From Crocinitomicaceae bacterium (GTDB lineage: Bacteria > Bacteroidota > Bacteroidia > Flavobacteriales_D > Crocinitomicaceae): DNA of 64,000 bases. Below, in pieces: positions 1-8,343 of this stretch. Position 1 is the first letter of the stretch; each line of letters opens with the position of its first letter. Under the pieces are notes generated by a model. That model was not told the origin of the DNA, did not search any database, and was given only the letters and a program-made list of their open reading frames with translations. The stretch lies in the NCBI GenBank assembly GCA_028689775.1, contig JAQVCM010000014.1:1-64000 (forward strand), written 5' to 3'. Both the position numbers and the translations under genes were made by a program.

Positions 1-168
1 GGTGCCGATAGCTATCGGTATGAACCCGCAAAAAAAACGATTGAAAATAAAAAAGCCCCATCTTTCGATGAGGCTTAGTACTCGGAGCGGGTGCCGATAG
101 CTATCGGTATGAACCCGCAAAAAAAAACGATTGAAAATAAAAAAGCCCCATCTTTCGATGAGGCTTAG
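1..168 (-). repeat. Tandem tRNA-Leu 3'-end plus terminator modules
   Basis: Two nearly identical units of about 90 bp lie directly downstream of the tRNA-Leu gene on the minus strand. Each unit holds, in minus-strand order, a copy of the tRNA-Leu T-arm and 3' acceptor sequence, then the terminator hairpin. In the first extra copy (about 79-119) the T-loop is interrupted by the 14-bp palindrome CCGATAGCTATCGG, so the T-stem still closes around it. A second palindrome (4-17) lies at the window edge, so the array may continue outside. The unit could be an amplified tRNA tail, old attachment sites at a tRNA 3' end, or a REP-like hairpin that copied the tRNA end. The repeat is directly visible; its origin is inference. 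Confidence 0.85.
141..166 (-). terminator. Intrinsic terminator after tRNA-Leu
   Basis: Read on the minus strand, AAGCCTCATC and GATGGGGCTT pair with one G-T wobble around a GAAA loop and are followed by a run of T. The same hairpin is repeated at 51-76 as part of the duplicated module. Confidence 0.85.
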
Positions 169-251
169 TACTCGGAGCGGGACTTGAACCCGCACACCCA
201 TACAGGCACAGGATTTTAAGTCCGGCGTGTCTACCATTCCACCACCCGAGC
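169..251 (-). tRNA. tRNA-Leu (anticodon TAA)
   Basis: The minus strand folds as a class II tRNA: acceptor GCTCGGG pairs with TCCGAGT using wobbles at both ends, the discriminator is A, the anticodon loop CTTAAAA carries TAA, there is a long variable arm, and the T-arm is GCGGG-TTCAAGT-CCCGC. CCA is not encoded. It lies 35 bp downstream of tRNA-Gly, and a small hairpin in that spacer (about 264-286) suggests co-transcription and processing. Confidence 0.93.
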
Positions 252-286
252 GGGTGATTAATAATTCTAGTGAGACTTACTAGAAT

Positions 287-362
<76 letters not shown>

Positions 363-400
363 ATTGTATTTCAAAATTGCTTTAACGTTCTAAAGCGGTG

Positions 401-408
401 CAAAGATA
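401..408 (-). promoter_or_regulatory. -7 promoter element for the tRNA pair
   Basis: TATCTTTG on the minus strand matches the Bacteroidota TAnnTTTG element, 38 nt upstream of the tRNA-Gly 5' end. No convincing -33 TTG was found at the usual distance. Confidence 0.6.
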
Positions 409-544
409 TAATTTAATTTTGTTTTAACTCCCTTTAAATTTATTTTTTAAAAGATTTTTTTGCCAGTTTAAGCATTCGTTTGATTATCTAATTGATAATC
501 AAACGAAATTGAATTAAAAATATTTTTATTCTGAAAATAGATCC

Positions 545-1384
545 TTATTTCGAAAAATCAGCTTTCAAACTCATATCCAAACTCTTAAAGCTATGTGTCA
601 ATGCACCAACAGAAATAAACTGAACGCCCGTTTCTGCATAAGCTCGTATGTTTTCTAAAGTAATTCCTCCCGAGGCTTCTGTTTCGTATGTTGACGGAAT
701 GGTTTTAATCACCGCTTTGATTCTTTCTGGCGAGAAATTATCCAGCATAATTCGATCTACATTTCCGGTTGCAAGAACTTCTTTCAACTCTTCTTCGTTT
801 CGAACTTCTACTTCTATTTTTAATTTTCGGTTGGTCGATATCAGATATTCGTTTGTACGTTCGATGGCAGGTTTGATTCCACCTGCGTAATCGATGTGAT
901 TGTCCTTCAGCATAATCATGTCATATAAAGCGAAACGGTGATTTCCACCGCCGCCAATGCGGACAGCCCATTTTTCCATGTAGCGGATTCCTGGAGTCGT
1001 TTTGCGCGTATCTAATAATTGAACGGATGTCCCGTCGATTAACTTGACAATCTGACGAGTTTGAGTAGCAATGCCGCTCATTCGCTGCATGAAATTTAAC
1101 ACCAAGCGTTCGGTTGCTAAAATGGATCTGGATGAACCGGTTAAGGTAAAAGCGATATCGCCTTTTTTTACCTCCGTACCGTCATTGATGAAGGTTTCCA
1201 TTTTTAACTTGGGATCGTAGCGATGAAAAATGAGTTGAGCTAACTCTACTCCTGCCAAAACGCCGTCATCTTTTACATATAAAGTTGCTTTTCCTTGAGC
1301 ATCTTCTGGAACACAAGCCAAGGAAGAGTGATCGCCATCGCCAATATCTTCGCGAAGAGCATTGTCAATAATTTCATTTATCAT
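545..1384 (-). CDS. nadC: Nicotinate-nucleotide pyrophosphorylase (carboxylating)
   Basis: This is quinolinate phosphoribosyltransferase, which converts quinolinate and PRPP to nicotinate mononucleotide, CO2 and pyrophosphate in de novo NAD synthesis in the cytoplasm. The 279 residues match the usual family length. Visible family motifs are DTRKTTPG (125-132), the glycine-rich GGGGNHR (144-150), MLKDNHI (158-164), the MLDNF strand (about 215) and ASGGI (about 239), all consistent with the PRPP-binding barrel. The ATG start gives the normal N-terminus. It stands alone: the gap to mutS2 upstream is 400 bp and the tRNA genes lie downstream. No nadA or nadB is in the window. Function is assigned from family motifs with high confidence. 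Confidence 0.96.
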   Translation of the reverse strand: MINEIIDNALREDIGDGDHSSLACVPEDAQGKATLYVKDDGVLAGVELAQLIFHRYDPKLKMETFINDGTEVKKGDIAFTLTGSSRSILATERLVLNFMQRMSGIATQTRQIVKLIDGTSVQLLDTRKTTPGIRYMEKWAVRIGGGGNHRFALYDMIMLKDNHIDYAGGIKPAIERTNEYLISTNRKLKIEVEVRNEEELKEVLATGNVDRIMLDNFSPERIKAVIKTIPSTYETEASGGITLENIRAYAETGVQFISVGALTHSFKSLDMSLKADFSK

Positions 1385-1784
1385 GGGGTGAAATTAAGAA
1401 TTATTTTCTTCATTTTTTTTCTAACCTAAAAAATGAAGACAAAAGATATTGGGTTTTGCAATGAAAGCTATATCGGATTTAATTCTTTACTGAGAATTTA
1501 ATTTTCTATTTATTTACACGAGTATTTCTGTACATTATAGATTGTTTCTGAAAAGTTTTAGGTAAAATAATCTGTCCATCCGCAGAAAATGGTAAAAATC
1601 AAAGAAAATGAAGCGGAAAAAGTTTTACTGTTTGAGCTTTTTTAGCGATTTTAAAACTTTAGCATAATGTCTTTCGATTTTTAGATTTGTGAGGACAAGG
1701 ACTAGACTTTTGGGTTACCTTTTTGGGCAATGAAAAAAGGTAAAAATCTTTTTGGTAAGATAATTTAAGAGTTGAACTTTAATT
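1385..1784. other. 400-bp intergenic region with one hairpin
   Basis: No open frame with coding character was seen on either strand. The only structure found is an inverted repeat at 1715-1743 (TTACCTTTTT and its near complement), resembling the GTTACTTTTT hairpin of the repeat block at 30.3-31.5 kb. The rest is A+T-rich sequence carrying the nadC upstream region and the mutS2 3' flank. Confidence 0.5.
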
Positions 1785-3911
1785 CTACTTAATAAACATC
1801 AATTTTTGACGTTCGACTTTTAAGCGCATGAATCCAAAAGCAACGGTAATCATTTCGCCGTTAATTTCTTCCACAGTTCCAGATTGCTTTGTTTCAAGCA
1901 TTTTCACAGTTGAATTTACCTTGATCTTAGCTCTTTCATACGGATCGACTTCAGGTTTTCCGGGTTTTACTTTCTTTGGTTTCTTAGAATTGAGCTCTGC
2001 CTTTAACTTCTCAGTCAACTTCGCTTCTTCAATCTTGCTTCGTTCAACAGTCAGGTATTTTTTCACCTCTTCGAGCAAGGCTTTATTGGCATCTTTCTTA
2101 CTGGTTTTAGTTTGAAAACGATCTAGGAAACTTTTCAACTTTTTCCCTAGTTGCACGTACTTATTATCTCGTTCAGCGGCTTCTTGCATGTGAAAAAGCT
2201 TGACATCTATTTGTTTTTTCTTTTCTTCGTAAGATATCCGTGTTTGTTGGGCAATTTGCTGCGCCTCGATGTGTTCATTATTCAGTTTTTCCAAGTACGT
2301 TTTCTCACGTTGTAAATCGCTCAGCAAACGATCCATGTTTACTTTGTGTTCGTCAATTTTACTTTTCGCAGATTCAATCAAATCCAAGGGAATTCCGTTC
2401 ATTTGAGCAACTTCAAAAGTAAATGAACTTCCTGGCTGACCAACTGAGAATCGATATAACGGTTCTAGGGTTTCGGTGTTGAACAACATACAGCCATTCA
2501 CCGCATTTTTCAAGCGATCGGCTTTGAGTTTGATGTTGGAATAATGCGTGGTGATGACTCCGAAACATTTCTTATTATACAGTTCTTCAAAAAACACTTC
2601 TGCCAATGCTCCCCCTAAATCAGGGTCTGAACCTGTTCCGAATTCATCTAACAAAAGCAAAGTCTTTTTATTGGAAACATCTAAGAAATACTTCATTCTT
2701 TTCAAACGATATGAATACGTACTCAATTCATTTTCAATTGATTGATTATCTCCAATATCCGTTAAAACAGCTTGAAAGAAACTCATCGTACTGTTTGGAT
2801 GCACGGGAACCAATAATCCAGATTGGAGCATCAGCTGCACTAAACCGACGGTTTTCAACGTAATACTCTTTCCTCCTGCATTTGGACCAGAAATGACTAA
2901 CATGCGGGCAAATTTATCCATTTTGATATTCTGCGCCAAAGTCACTTTGCCTTGTGCTCGGTTATTTTTCCATAAAATCGGATGAAACGCATCGATTAAC
3001 TCAATTTGCGTTTCTTCTGAAATAGAAGGTAAATCGGCTTTCAAATCAACTGCTAATTTCGTTTTGGCATTGATGAAATCCAATTCCGTCAGCAATTCTT
3101 GATAAGCAATAATTAACGGCAAGAAATGGGCAATCTCTCTTGTTAATACTTGTAGAATTCGGAAAATCTCTTTTCGTTCATCGTCTGTCAACATTTCCAA
3201 TTCGTTGTTCAAGTCTACGTTTACCTGTGGTTCAATGTAGGTCAAACTTCCTGTTTTGGATGAACCAACAACCGAACCTTTCACTTTTCGTTTGTAGGTT
3301 GAAACAATGGTCAAAACGCGTCTATCGTTGACAAACGTTTCTTTGGTTTCACCCAACACGCCTTCTTTCATCAACTTTCGCATTTCTTTGTCAAAATTGC
3401 GGTTGATTTGATTCTTAACCGTTTGAATTTTCTGACGAATGACCATCAATTCTGGAGAAGCATCATTTTTAATATTTCCTTTTCGATCGAAGACTTTTTC
3501 GATAGATTCAGTCAATTCAGTTGTATGATAAACCTCTTGCAGCAAGAAATTCAATTCTGGAAAATCTTTCTCTCGCTTATCGAAAAATACCAAAATGGCA
3601 TTCACCAATTCAGATGCTCTGCTGATTCGCACAAATCCTTCTTGTTCTAAAACGGCATTATAAATCGGTAAAATTCGAATTTCTTTTTTCAATTCATCGT
3701 AGTCCATTCCGGGAAAAGATTCTCCGTCTACGCGAATGGTATGAAATTCTTTCAATTTCAATAAATCCAATTTCAATTGTCTAAAATCGGGATTTGGTTT
3801 TAAATTTCGCAAACGGTCTTTTGCTGTTTCACCGATTCCCAAATCCTCCAGCCACTCTTGAATGGTTGAAAATTCTAAATCGTACAAGGTTTGCTGGTCG
3901 AAAAAATTCAT
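1785..3911 (-). CDS. mutS2: MutS2-type ATPase lacking a C-terminal Smr domain
   Basis: This is a MutS-family ATPase of the MutS2 branch, which lacks the mismatch-recognition domain of MutS and is linked in other bacteria to recombination control and, more recently, to collided ribosomes. The core domain precedes Walker A GPNAGGKS (342-349) and Walker B LLLLDEFGTGSD (418-429); a long charged coiled-coil follows at about 510-620. The protein ends after a KOW-like segment at 708 residues, so the Smr endonuclease domain of the roughly 780-residue Bacillus-type MutS2 is absent. A separate Smr-type protein is encoded at 48067-48633. The ATG start lies only 4 nt after a TAATTTTG promoter element. 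Family assignment is firm; cellular role is inferred. Confidence 0.9.
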   Translation of the reverse strand: MNFFDQQTLYDLEFSTIQEWLEDLGIGETAKDRLRNLKPNPDFRQLKLDLLKLKEFHTIRVDGESFPGMDYDELKKEIRILPIYNAVLEQEGFVRISRASELVNAILVFFDKREKDFPELNFLLQEVYHTTELTESIEKVFDRKGNIKNDASPELMVIRQKIQTVKNQINRNFDKEMRKLMKEGVLGETKETFVNDRRVLTIVSTYKRKVKGSVVGSSKTGSLTYIEPQVNVDLNNELEMLTDDERKEIFRILQVLTREIAHFLPLIIAYQELLTELDFINAKTKLAVDLKADLPSISEETQIELIDAFHPILWKNNRAQGKVTLAQNIKMDKFARMLVISGPNAGGKSITLKTVGLVQLMLQSGLLVPVHPNSTMSFFQAVLTDIGDNQSIENELSTYSYRLKRMKYFLDVSNKKTLLLLDEFGTGSDPDLGGALAEVFFEELYNKKCFGVITTHYSNIKLKADRLKNAVNGCMLFNTETLEPLYRFSVGQPGSSFTFEVAQMNGIPLDLIESAKSKIDEHKVNMDRLLSDLQREKTYLEKLNNEHIEAQQIAQQTRISYEEKKKQIDVKLFHMQEAAERDNKYVQLGKKLKSFLDRFQTKTSKKDANKALLEEVKKYLTVERSKIEEAKLTEKLKAELNSKKPKKVKPGKPEVDPYERAKIKVNSTVKMLETKQSGTVEEINGEMITVAFGFMRLKVERQKLMFIK

Positions 3912-3915
3912 GGCG

Positions 3916-3923
3916 CAAAATTA
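3916..3923 (-). promoter_or_regulatory. -7 element directly at the mutS2 start
   Basis: TAATTTTG on the minus strand ends 4 nt before the ATG at 3911. With usual Bacteroidota spacing, transcription would start at or next to the start codon, giving a leaderless or nearly leaderless mRNA. Confidence 0.5.
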
Positions 3924-4036
3924 GTGAAATGATTGGTTTGAAGGACTGAAAATGAATTGAAATGTATGTATTGAAATTGGTCAGACGGTTTATGTCAATT
4001 TGAATTTTTAAAAATTCAGCAAGATTAAATTGCACG

Positions 4037-4070
4037 AAAAAAGCCATCTACAAGAATTGTAAATGGCTTT
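4037..4070 (-). terminator. Terminator downstream of dnaN
   Basis: On the minus strand AAAGCCATTTACAA pairs with TTGTAGATGGCTTT (14 bp, one wobble, loop TTC), followed by T. It lies 22 bp after the dnaN stop codon. Confidence 0.85.
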
Positions 4071-4091
4071 CAAGTTCAGTTTAACTATCGA

Positions 4092-5210
4092 TTATCTGTT
4101 CAACATAACAGGCATCACCAACATCAAGATGTCTTCATCTGGATTATCTGTGCTTGCTGGAACCAATAAACCTGCGCGACTTGGCACGCTCATCATGATT
4201 TTAATTTCTGGGGTTTCGATGTTGTTCAACATTTCCATTAAGAAACGGGAGTTGAAACCAATCTCCATGTCTTCTCCGTCGTAAGAACAAGTCAAACGTT
4301 CGAAAGATTCATTGGAAAAATCGATGTCTTCCGCAAACAAAGACAATTCAGAACCTGCAATTTTCAATTTTATTTGGTGTGTTGTTTTATTTGCAAAAAT
4401 AGAAACACGTTTGATAGATCCTAAAAACTGTAATCTATCTACCGTCAACACATTTGGATTCTCTCTTGGAATAACTGCTTCGTAATTTGGATATTTACCA
4501 TCAATCAAACGGCATAAAAGCACAATGTTGTTGAACGTAAACACCGCATTGGAAGAAGTATATTCTATTAAAATCTCTTCGTCACCTTTTAAATTTGATT
4601 TCAACAAATTCAACGGTTTTTTAGGCAAGATGAAAGAAGAACTTCCAGTTGCTTGCGTATCTGTGCGTTTGTAACGAACCAATTTATGTGCATCTGTTGC
4701 AACAAAAATAAGTTCAGAAGGAGAGAACTGACAATAAACGCCACTCATCACTGGTCTCAAATCATCGTTTCCAGTTGCGAATAATGTTTTGTTGATTGCT
4801 TTTGAGATGATTTCACCAGAAACACGAATGCTTTCTCCATTTTCCATTTCTGGAGATTTTGGGAAATCATCACCGTTGTAACCACTCATTTTCGATTTTC
4901 CATTGTCGTATGAGATCTCAATGCCGTAGGTATTTTTGTCTACCAAAAATGTCACCGGTTGATCTGGCAATACTTTTAAAATATCCAACAATAATTTTGC
5001 TGGAATGGCAACTTTCCCTGATTCGTTTGCTTCAACTTCTAGAGTTGTTTGCATCGTCGTATCAATGTCAGAAGCAGAAATGGTCAATTCATTTTCTTTA
5101 ATTTCAAACAAGAAATTATCTAGAATTGGCAATGTATTATTTGTGCTCAAAACACCACTGATGTTCTGAAGGTTTTTCAATAATGAGGTACTCGAAACAA
5201 TAAAATTCAT
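4092..5210 (-). CDS. dnaN: DNA polymerase III sliding clamp (beta subunit)
   Basis: The beta clamp forms a ring of two subunits around DNA and tethers the replicative polymerase. The 372 residues match the family length. The N-terminal domain opens with the typical FIVSSTSLLKNLQ and has ILDNFLFEI near residue 32; the central domain has ATDAHKLVRYKR; the chain ends with the typical hydrophobic VMPVMLNR. The start is supported by a TATATTTG promoter element 20 nt upstream. It is not next to dnaA here and has its own promoter and terminator, so it is probably a single-gene unit between the mutS2 and gliding-gene units. High confidence. Confidence 0.97.
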   Translation of the reverse strand: MNFIVSSTSLLKNLQNISGVLSTNNTLPILDNFLFEIKENELTISASDIDTTMQTTLEVEANESGKVAIPAKLLLDILKVLPDQPVTFLVDKNTYGIEISYDNGKSKMSGYNGDDFPKSPEMENGESIRVSGEIISKAINKTLFATGNDDLRPVMSGVYCQFSPSELIFVATDAHKLVRYKRTDTQATGSSSFILPKKPLNLLKSNLKGDEEILIEYTSSNAVFTFNNIVLLCRLIDGKYPNYEAVIPRENPNVLTVDRLQFLGSIKRVSIFANKTTHQIKLKIAGSELSLFAEDIDFSNESFERLTCSYDGEDMEIGFNSRFLMEMLNNIETPEIKIMMSVPSRAGLLVPASTDNPDEDILMLVMPVMLNR

Positions 5211-5230
5211 CTTATTTTCTCTTTTGATAA

Positions 5231-5238
5231 CAAATATA
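5231..5238 (-). promoter_or_regulatory. -7 promoter element of dnaN
   Basis: TATATTTG on the minus strand, 20 nt upstream of the dnaN ATG, fits the Bacteroidota consensus TAnnTTTG. Confidence 0.65.
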
Positions 5239-5281
5239 CATTTTTACTTTTAATTTTTAACTTTTGCGCCCGTATTCAAGT

Positions 5282-6322
5282 TTATTTCTTTGTCACTGGT
5301 TTTCCGTGACCAAAATAAAGATGTCCCATAATTAATGGATTGAAGACAAAGTATTGCGCTTTTACCAATTCACCCGTTGGCAATTCGCACCAGAATCTAT
5401 TGATGTCATAAGAAACTGGATTTCCGTAATCGTCTTCTATTTCTTCTCCTTGTCCTGCCATTCTAAACATGCGAAGCTTTTCTGATTGACCGTTCGTTTT
5501 CTTCAAGGTTAACTCACAAAATGGCTTCGATCTTTTTACACTGTCCACTTGTTTGTCCGTGTACTCGTAATTGACCAATTCAAAGTGGACTTTTTTATAG
5601 GCATTTAAATATCGCACTGCCATGCTGGTGTCGATTCCAGCTAACAATTCACCGTTGTGTTTCACGATGTATTCGTATCCTTTTCGTTCGACAGAAAAAC
5701 TTTTTTCTTTCTCTTTGGTATAATTCACGTTTACAGAAGCGATTTCTTCTCTTGGCACTGCGAAGATTTCGGTACATCTCCATTTTCTTTTATCTGCAAA
5801 GAAACGTGGTTCGATGATTCCACTTAGTCCACGAACTTTCATGATTACTGGGTAATCACTTTTTTCACGATTGGTTTCCAACAACATGTATGTTCCGTAA
5901 TGATCTTGTGTTGCATTTCCAACATACCATGTTTTAACCCATTTTCCATTTTGAAAAATCTTTACTTCCGTGTTGGTTGCCGCAATTCGGTTGGTTACAT
6001 TTTTCTTAGAGTTCTCAGGAACGTAGCCCTTAAATTCGATGTTTTTAAACGTCTCCAACATCGTGTTCACTGGTTCTTGGATGACACAATTTCCATCGGA
6101 ATCTGTCCAAACTCCATCGGCACCTTTCACCAATTGAAATTCGTTGTTATACGCATCTTTGATTTGAATCTGATCGACAATACTCGTATCTGCAATCGAA
6201 AATTCTAAAAGTTCACTGTCTGATTTCTCACTGTTTCTGACCAAATTGGTAGCCAAAAATGCAAGAACACCCAAAACAATAATTCCAATCGCAAGAATGA
6301 TACTCTTTTTACCTTTTTTCAT
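5282..6322 (-). CDS. DUF4340-type membrane-anchored protein, gliding-cluster associate
   Basis: A 346-residue protein with one N-terminal membrane anchor (about 9-28) after a lysine-rich start and a long periplasmic part. The repeated pattern of a value segment followed by a DGVW-type strand, an FKNIEF segment and a WYVGNATQDHYGTYM segment resembles DUF4340 proteins, which in Bacteroidota are often encoded downstream of gldG. It follows gldG in the same direction after a 227-bp spacer filled with a tandem repeat. Its proximity to gldFG suggests a role with that ABC-type gliding/secretion complex, but no biochemical function is known to me. There is no catalytic motif. Confidence is good for the family, low for the role. 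Confidence 0.7.
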   Translation of the reverse strand: MKKGKKSIILAIGIIVLGVLAFLATNLVRNSEKSDSELLEFSIADTSIVDQIQIKDAYNNEFQLVKGADGVWTDSDGNCVIQEPVNTMLETFKNIEFKGYVPENSKKNVTNRIAATNTEVKIFQNGKWVKTWYVGNATQDHYGTYMLLETNREKSDYPVIMKVRGLSGIIEPRFFADKRKWRCTEIFAVPREEIASVNVNYTKEKEKSFSVERKGYEYIVKHNGELLAGIDTSMAVRYLNAYKKVHFELVNYEYTDKQVDSVKRSKPFCELTLKKTNGQSEKLRMFRMAGQGEEIEDDYGNPVSYDINRFWCELPTGELVKAQYFVFNPLIMGHLYFGHGKPVTKK

Positions 6323-6534
6323 ATGTATTTAATTTGCTTTTTATTTGTCATATGGTATCGCCATTTGAAAATTCATCGTTGCTTAACTTACGTTGCTTGC
6401 TTCGCAGGTGTGTCGATTTTCGCTTCATGGCTTATTTCATATGTGTTTAATTTGATTTTTATTTGTCATATGGTATCGCCATTTGAAAACTCATCGTTGT
6501 GTGTGTCGATTTGCGCGTCATGGCTTATTTCATA
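6320..6534. repeat. Imperfect tandem repeat between gldG and the DUF4340 gene
   Basis: Two direct copies (about 6320-6438 and 6439-6533) share the CATATG-TTTAATTTG-TTTTTATTTG core, the CATATGGTATCGCC segment and the GTCATGGCTTATTTCAT-type end. The first copy carries about 26 extra bases. The duplication explains the long spacer in what is otherwise a compact gene group. Confidence 0.85.
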
Positions 6535-6549
6535 TTGAATTTTTTAAAA

Positions 6550-8340
6550 TCAGTTTTTTGTATATTTTTTTCTTCGGATGTACATCATCACTCCTGCAAA
6601 CAAGAGGATAATCAAAGATGGCAGCACCATGTTAATCACCTTGTAATACGAAGCATTTTCTTTCACTTTATTTTTATCAATTGGTCGAATGTCAATTTGT
6701 TTACTTCTCAAATCCAAAACTGAATTATCACCCGTCATGTAATCCACCATGTTTTGGAAAAACTCTTGATTTCCGTAAATTAAATTCGGTGCTCCAGGAA
6801 TTTGAGCTGCGGCTTCGTCAAACTTCAATTCGTTGAAAGGAAGTGGTTTGTACAAATACCCACCTTGCATCGGATTGGGCATCGAGTCATACGCGTTTCT
6901 CAAAAATGAACCGTTTCCAACAACCAATACCTTTCCTTCAGCAACGCTTGAGTCTTTAAAATTGGAAAGCTTATTGTTTACATACGTATCAACAATGCGA
7001 TTCTTGTAATGAGATTTAAACTTCCCTTCAACCATTCCAGCAACACAAATTTTATTGCTCTCCGCGTTTGGATCTGGTACTAACTTCGGATTTTCACCGT
7101 AATTGGCAACCATTCCTAAACTGATCAAAGGAGCCAATCCAGTTACTGCCGAGTTGCTTGAGGTGGTTAAAATTGGAGAAGAAACGTTATTTGTATTTCC
7201 TACAAACTGAATTTCAGAAGCATATTTCAACAATACGGGTTCAATATTTCGAGCAATCGGGTGAGAAGTTGGCGAAGAACGCACGTAAAAATACCACGGA
7301 ATGAAACCTTGTTTGGATTGCGGAACTAATTTCGGTGAGCAACGTGCGTCAAACACATAATTGTCGTTTACTTTGATACCATAATCAAAAAGCATTCGAT
7401 CCAAGTCCAAGTTGGTTCGTCCGGTATGCGCAACACCGACTTGGTTCAAAGTATCTTCCTGAAAACCGAGCTTATCAATAAAACACATCAGTCTTCCACC
7501 ATTCATCACAAATTGGTCGATGATGAATTTGTCTTTTTCAGAAAAAGGCCTTGTTGGTCGTGCAATTACAAGTCCCGTAACTCCTTTCAAGGCATCGATA
7601 GAATCGTTGATGGTGATGTCTTCTGTAGCGTAATACGGTGTAATCAACGAACGAACTCGTTGTGTTTCAGCAGCTGTTAATTCTCCATGTCCTTGTAGAA
7701 ATGCGATTCTTGGTTTAACACTTTGCGTTGCACGGCGAATTCCGCTAATCAGCATGTATTCCAAGTTGTTGATTGAATTTTGAATGATGGCATCCAATTG
7801 TTCGTTCAAGGTATAAAATTTCCCTTGCGGAGTTCCTGGTAAAAACTGAATCGAATTGACTGTACTTCCAGCATAATCAATTTCAGCACCAGGCCACAAC
7901 AATAAATTATTTTGAGCACCGTCTTTCATGTAAATCAAGCCCATTGGGATGATTCCTTTTCCACGGTTATAAATTGTTTCTTGCATGTATTCGCGATCAG
8001 CATCGCTTCCTTGCATTGGATCAACAAAACTATATTCAATTCGTTTTCCTGCGTGCATTTTAAACTCTTTCAGTTTATCTTCGATCGCATTTTTAAAACG
8101 TTGAATTTCAGCAGGTAAATTTCCAGCAAGGTAAATTTTGATGGAAATTCGGTCTGCAAAATTTTCTTCGTTTGCCAAATAATCAATGGTTCCTTCAGAA
8201 AGCGAATATCGTTTATCTGCAGTTGCATCGTATCGACCGTAAATGTATGCACCAATAATGTTTACCAGTACGATTGCACCAACCAAGATCAATAAAAATG
8301 ACCAATTGTAAACTCCTTTAAAAAGATTTAATTTCTTCAT
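6550..8340 (-). CDS. gldG: Gliding-associated ABC transporter component GldG
   Basis: A 596-residue protein with a membrane segment at the N-terminus (about 14-34), a large periplasmic region and another membrane segment at the C-terminus (about 567-588), ending in a basic tail. This layout and the segments AFLQGHGELT and DQFVMNGGRLMCFID (an ABC-transporter auxiliary-type domain) match GldG. In Flavobacterium, GldG works with GldF and the ATPase GldA, is needed for gliding, and is linked to T9SS function. gldG starts 3 nt after the gldF stop, so the two are co-transcribed; gldA is not in the window. Assignment rests on domain layout plus the gldF neighbour. Confidence 0.92.
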   Translation of the reverse strand: MKKLNLFKGVYNWSFLLILVGAIVLVNIIGAYIYGRYDATADKRYSLSEGTIDYLANEENFADRISIKIYLAGNLPAEIQRFKNAIEDKLKEFKMHAGKRIEYSFVDPMQGSDADREYMQETIYNRGKGIIPMGLIYMKDGAQNNLLLWPGAEIDYAGSTVNSIQFLPGTPQGKFYTLNEQLDAIIQNSINNLEYMLISGIRRATQSVKPRIAFLQGHGELTAAETQRVRSLITPYYATEDITINDSIDALKGVTGLVIARPTRPFSEKDKFIIDQFVMNGGRLMCFIDKLGFQEDTLNQVGVAHTGRTNLDLDRMLFDYGIKVNDNYVFDARCSPKLVPQSKQGFIPWYFYVRSSPTSHPIARNIEPVLLKYASEIQFVGNTNNVSSPILTTSSNSAVTGLAPLISLGMVANYGENPKLVPDPNAESNKICVAGMVEGKFKSHYKNRIVDTYVNNKLSNFKDSSVAEGKVLVVGNGSFLRNAYDSMPNPMQGGYLYKPLPFNELKFDEAAAQIPGAPNLIYGNQEFFQNMVDYMTGDNSVLDLRSKQIDIRPIDKNKVKENASYYKVINMVLPSLIILLFAGVMMYIRRKKYTKN

Positions 8341-8343
8341 CTT

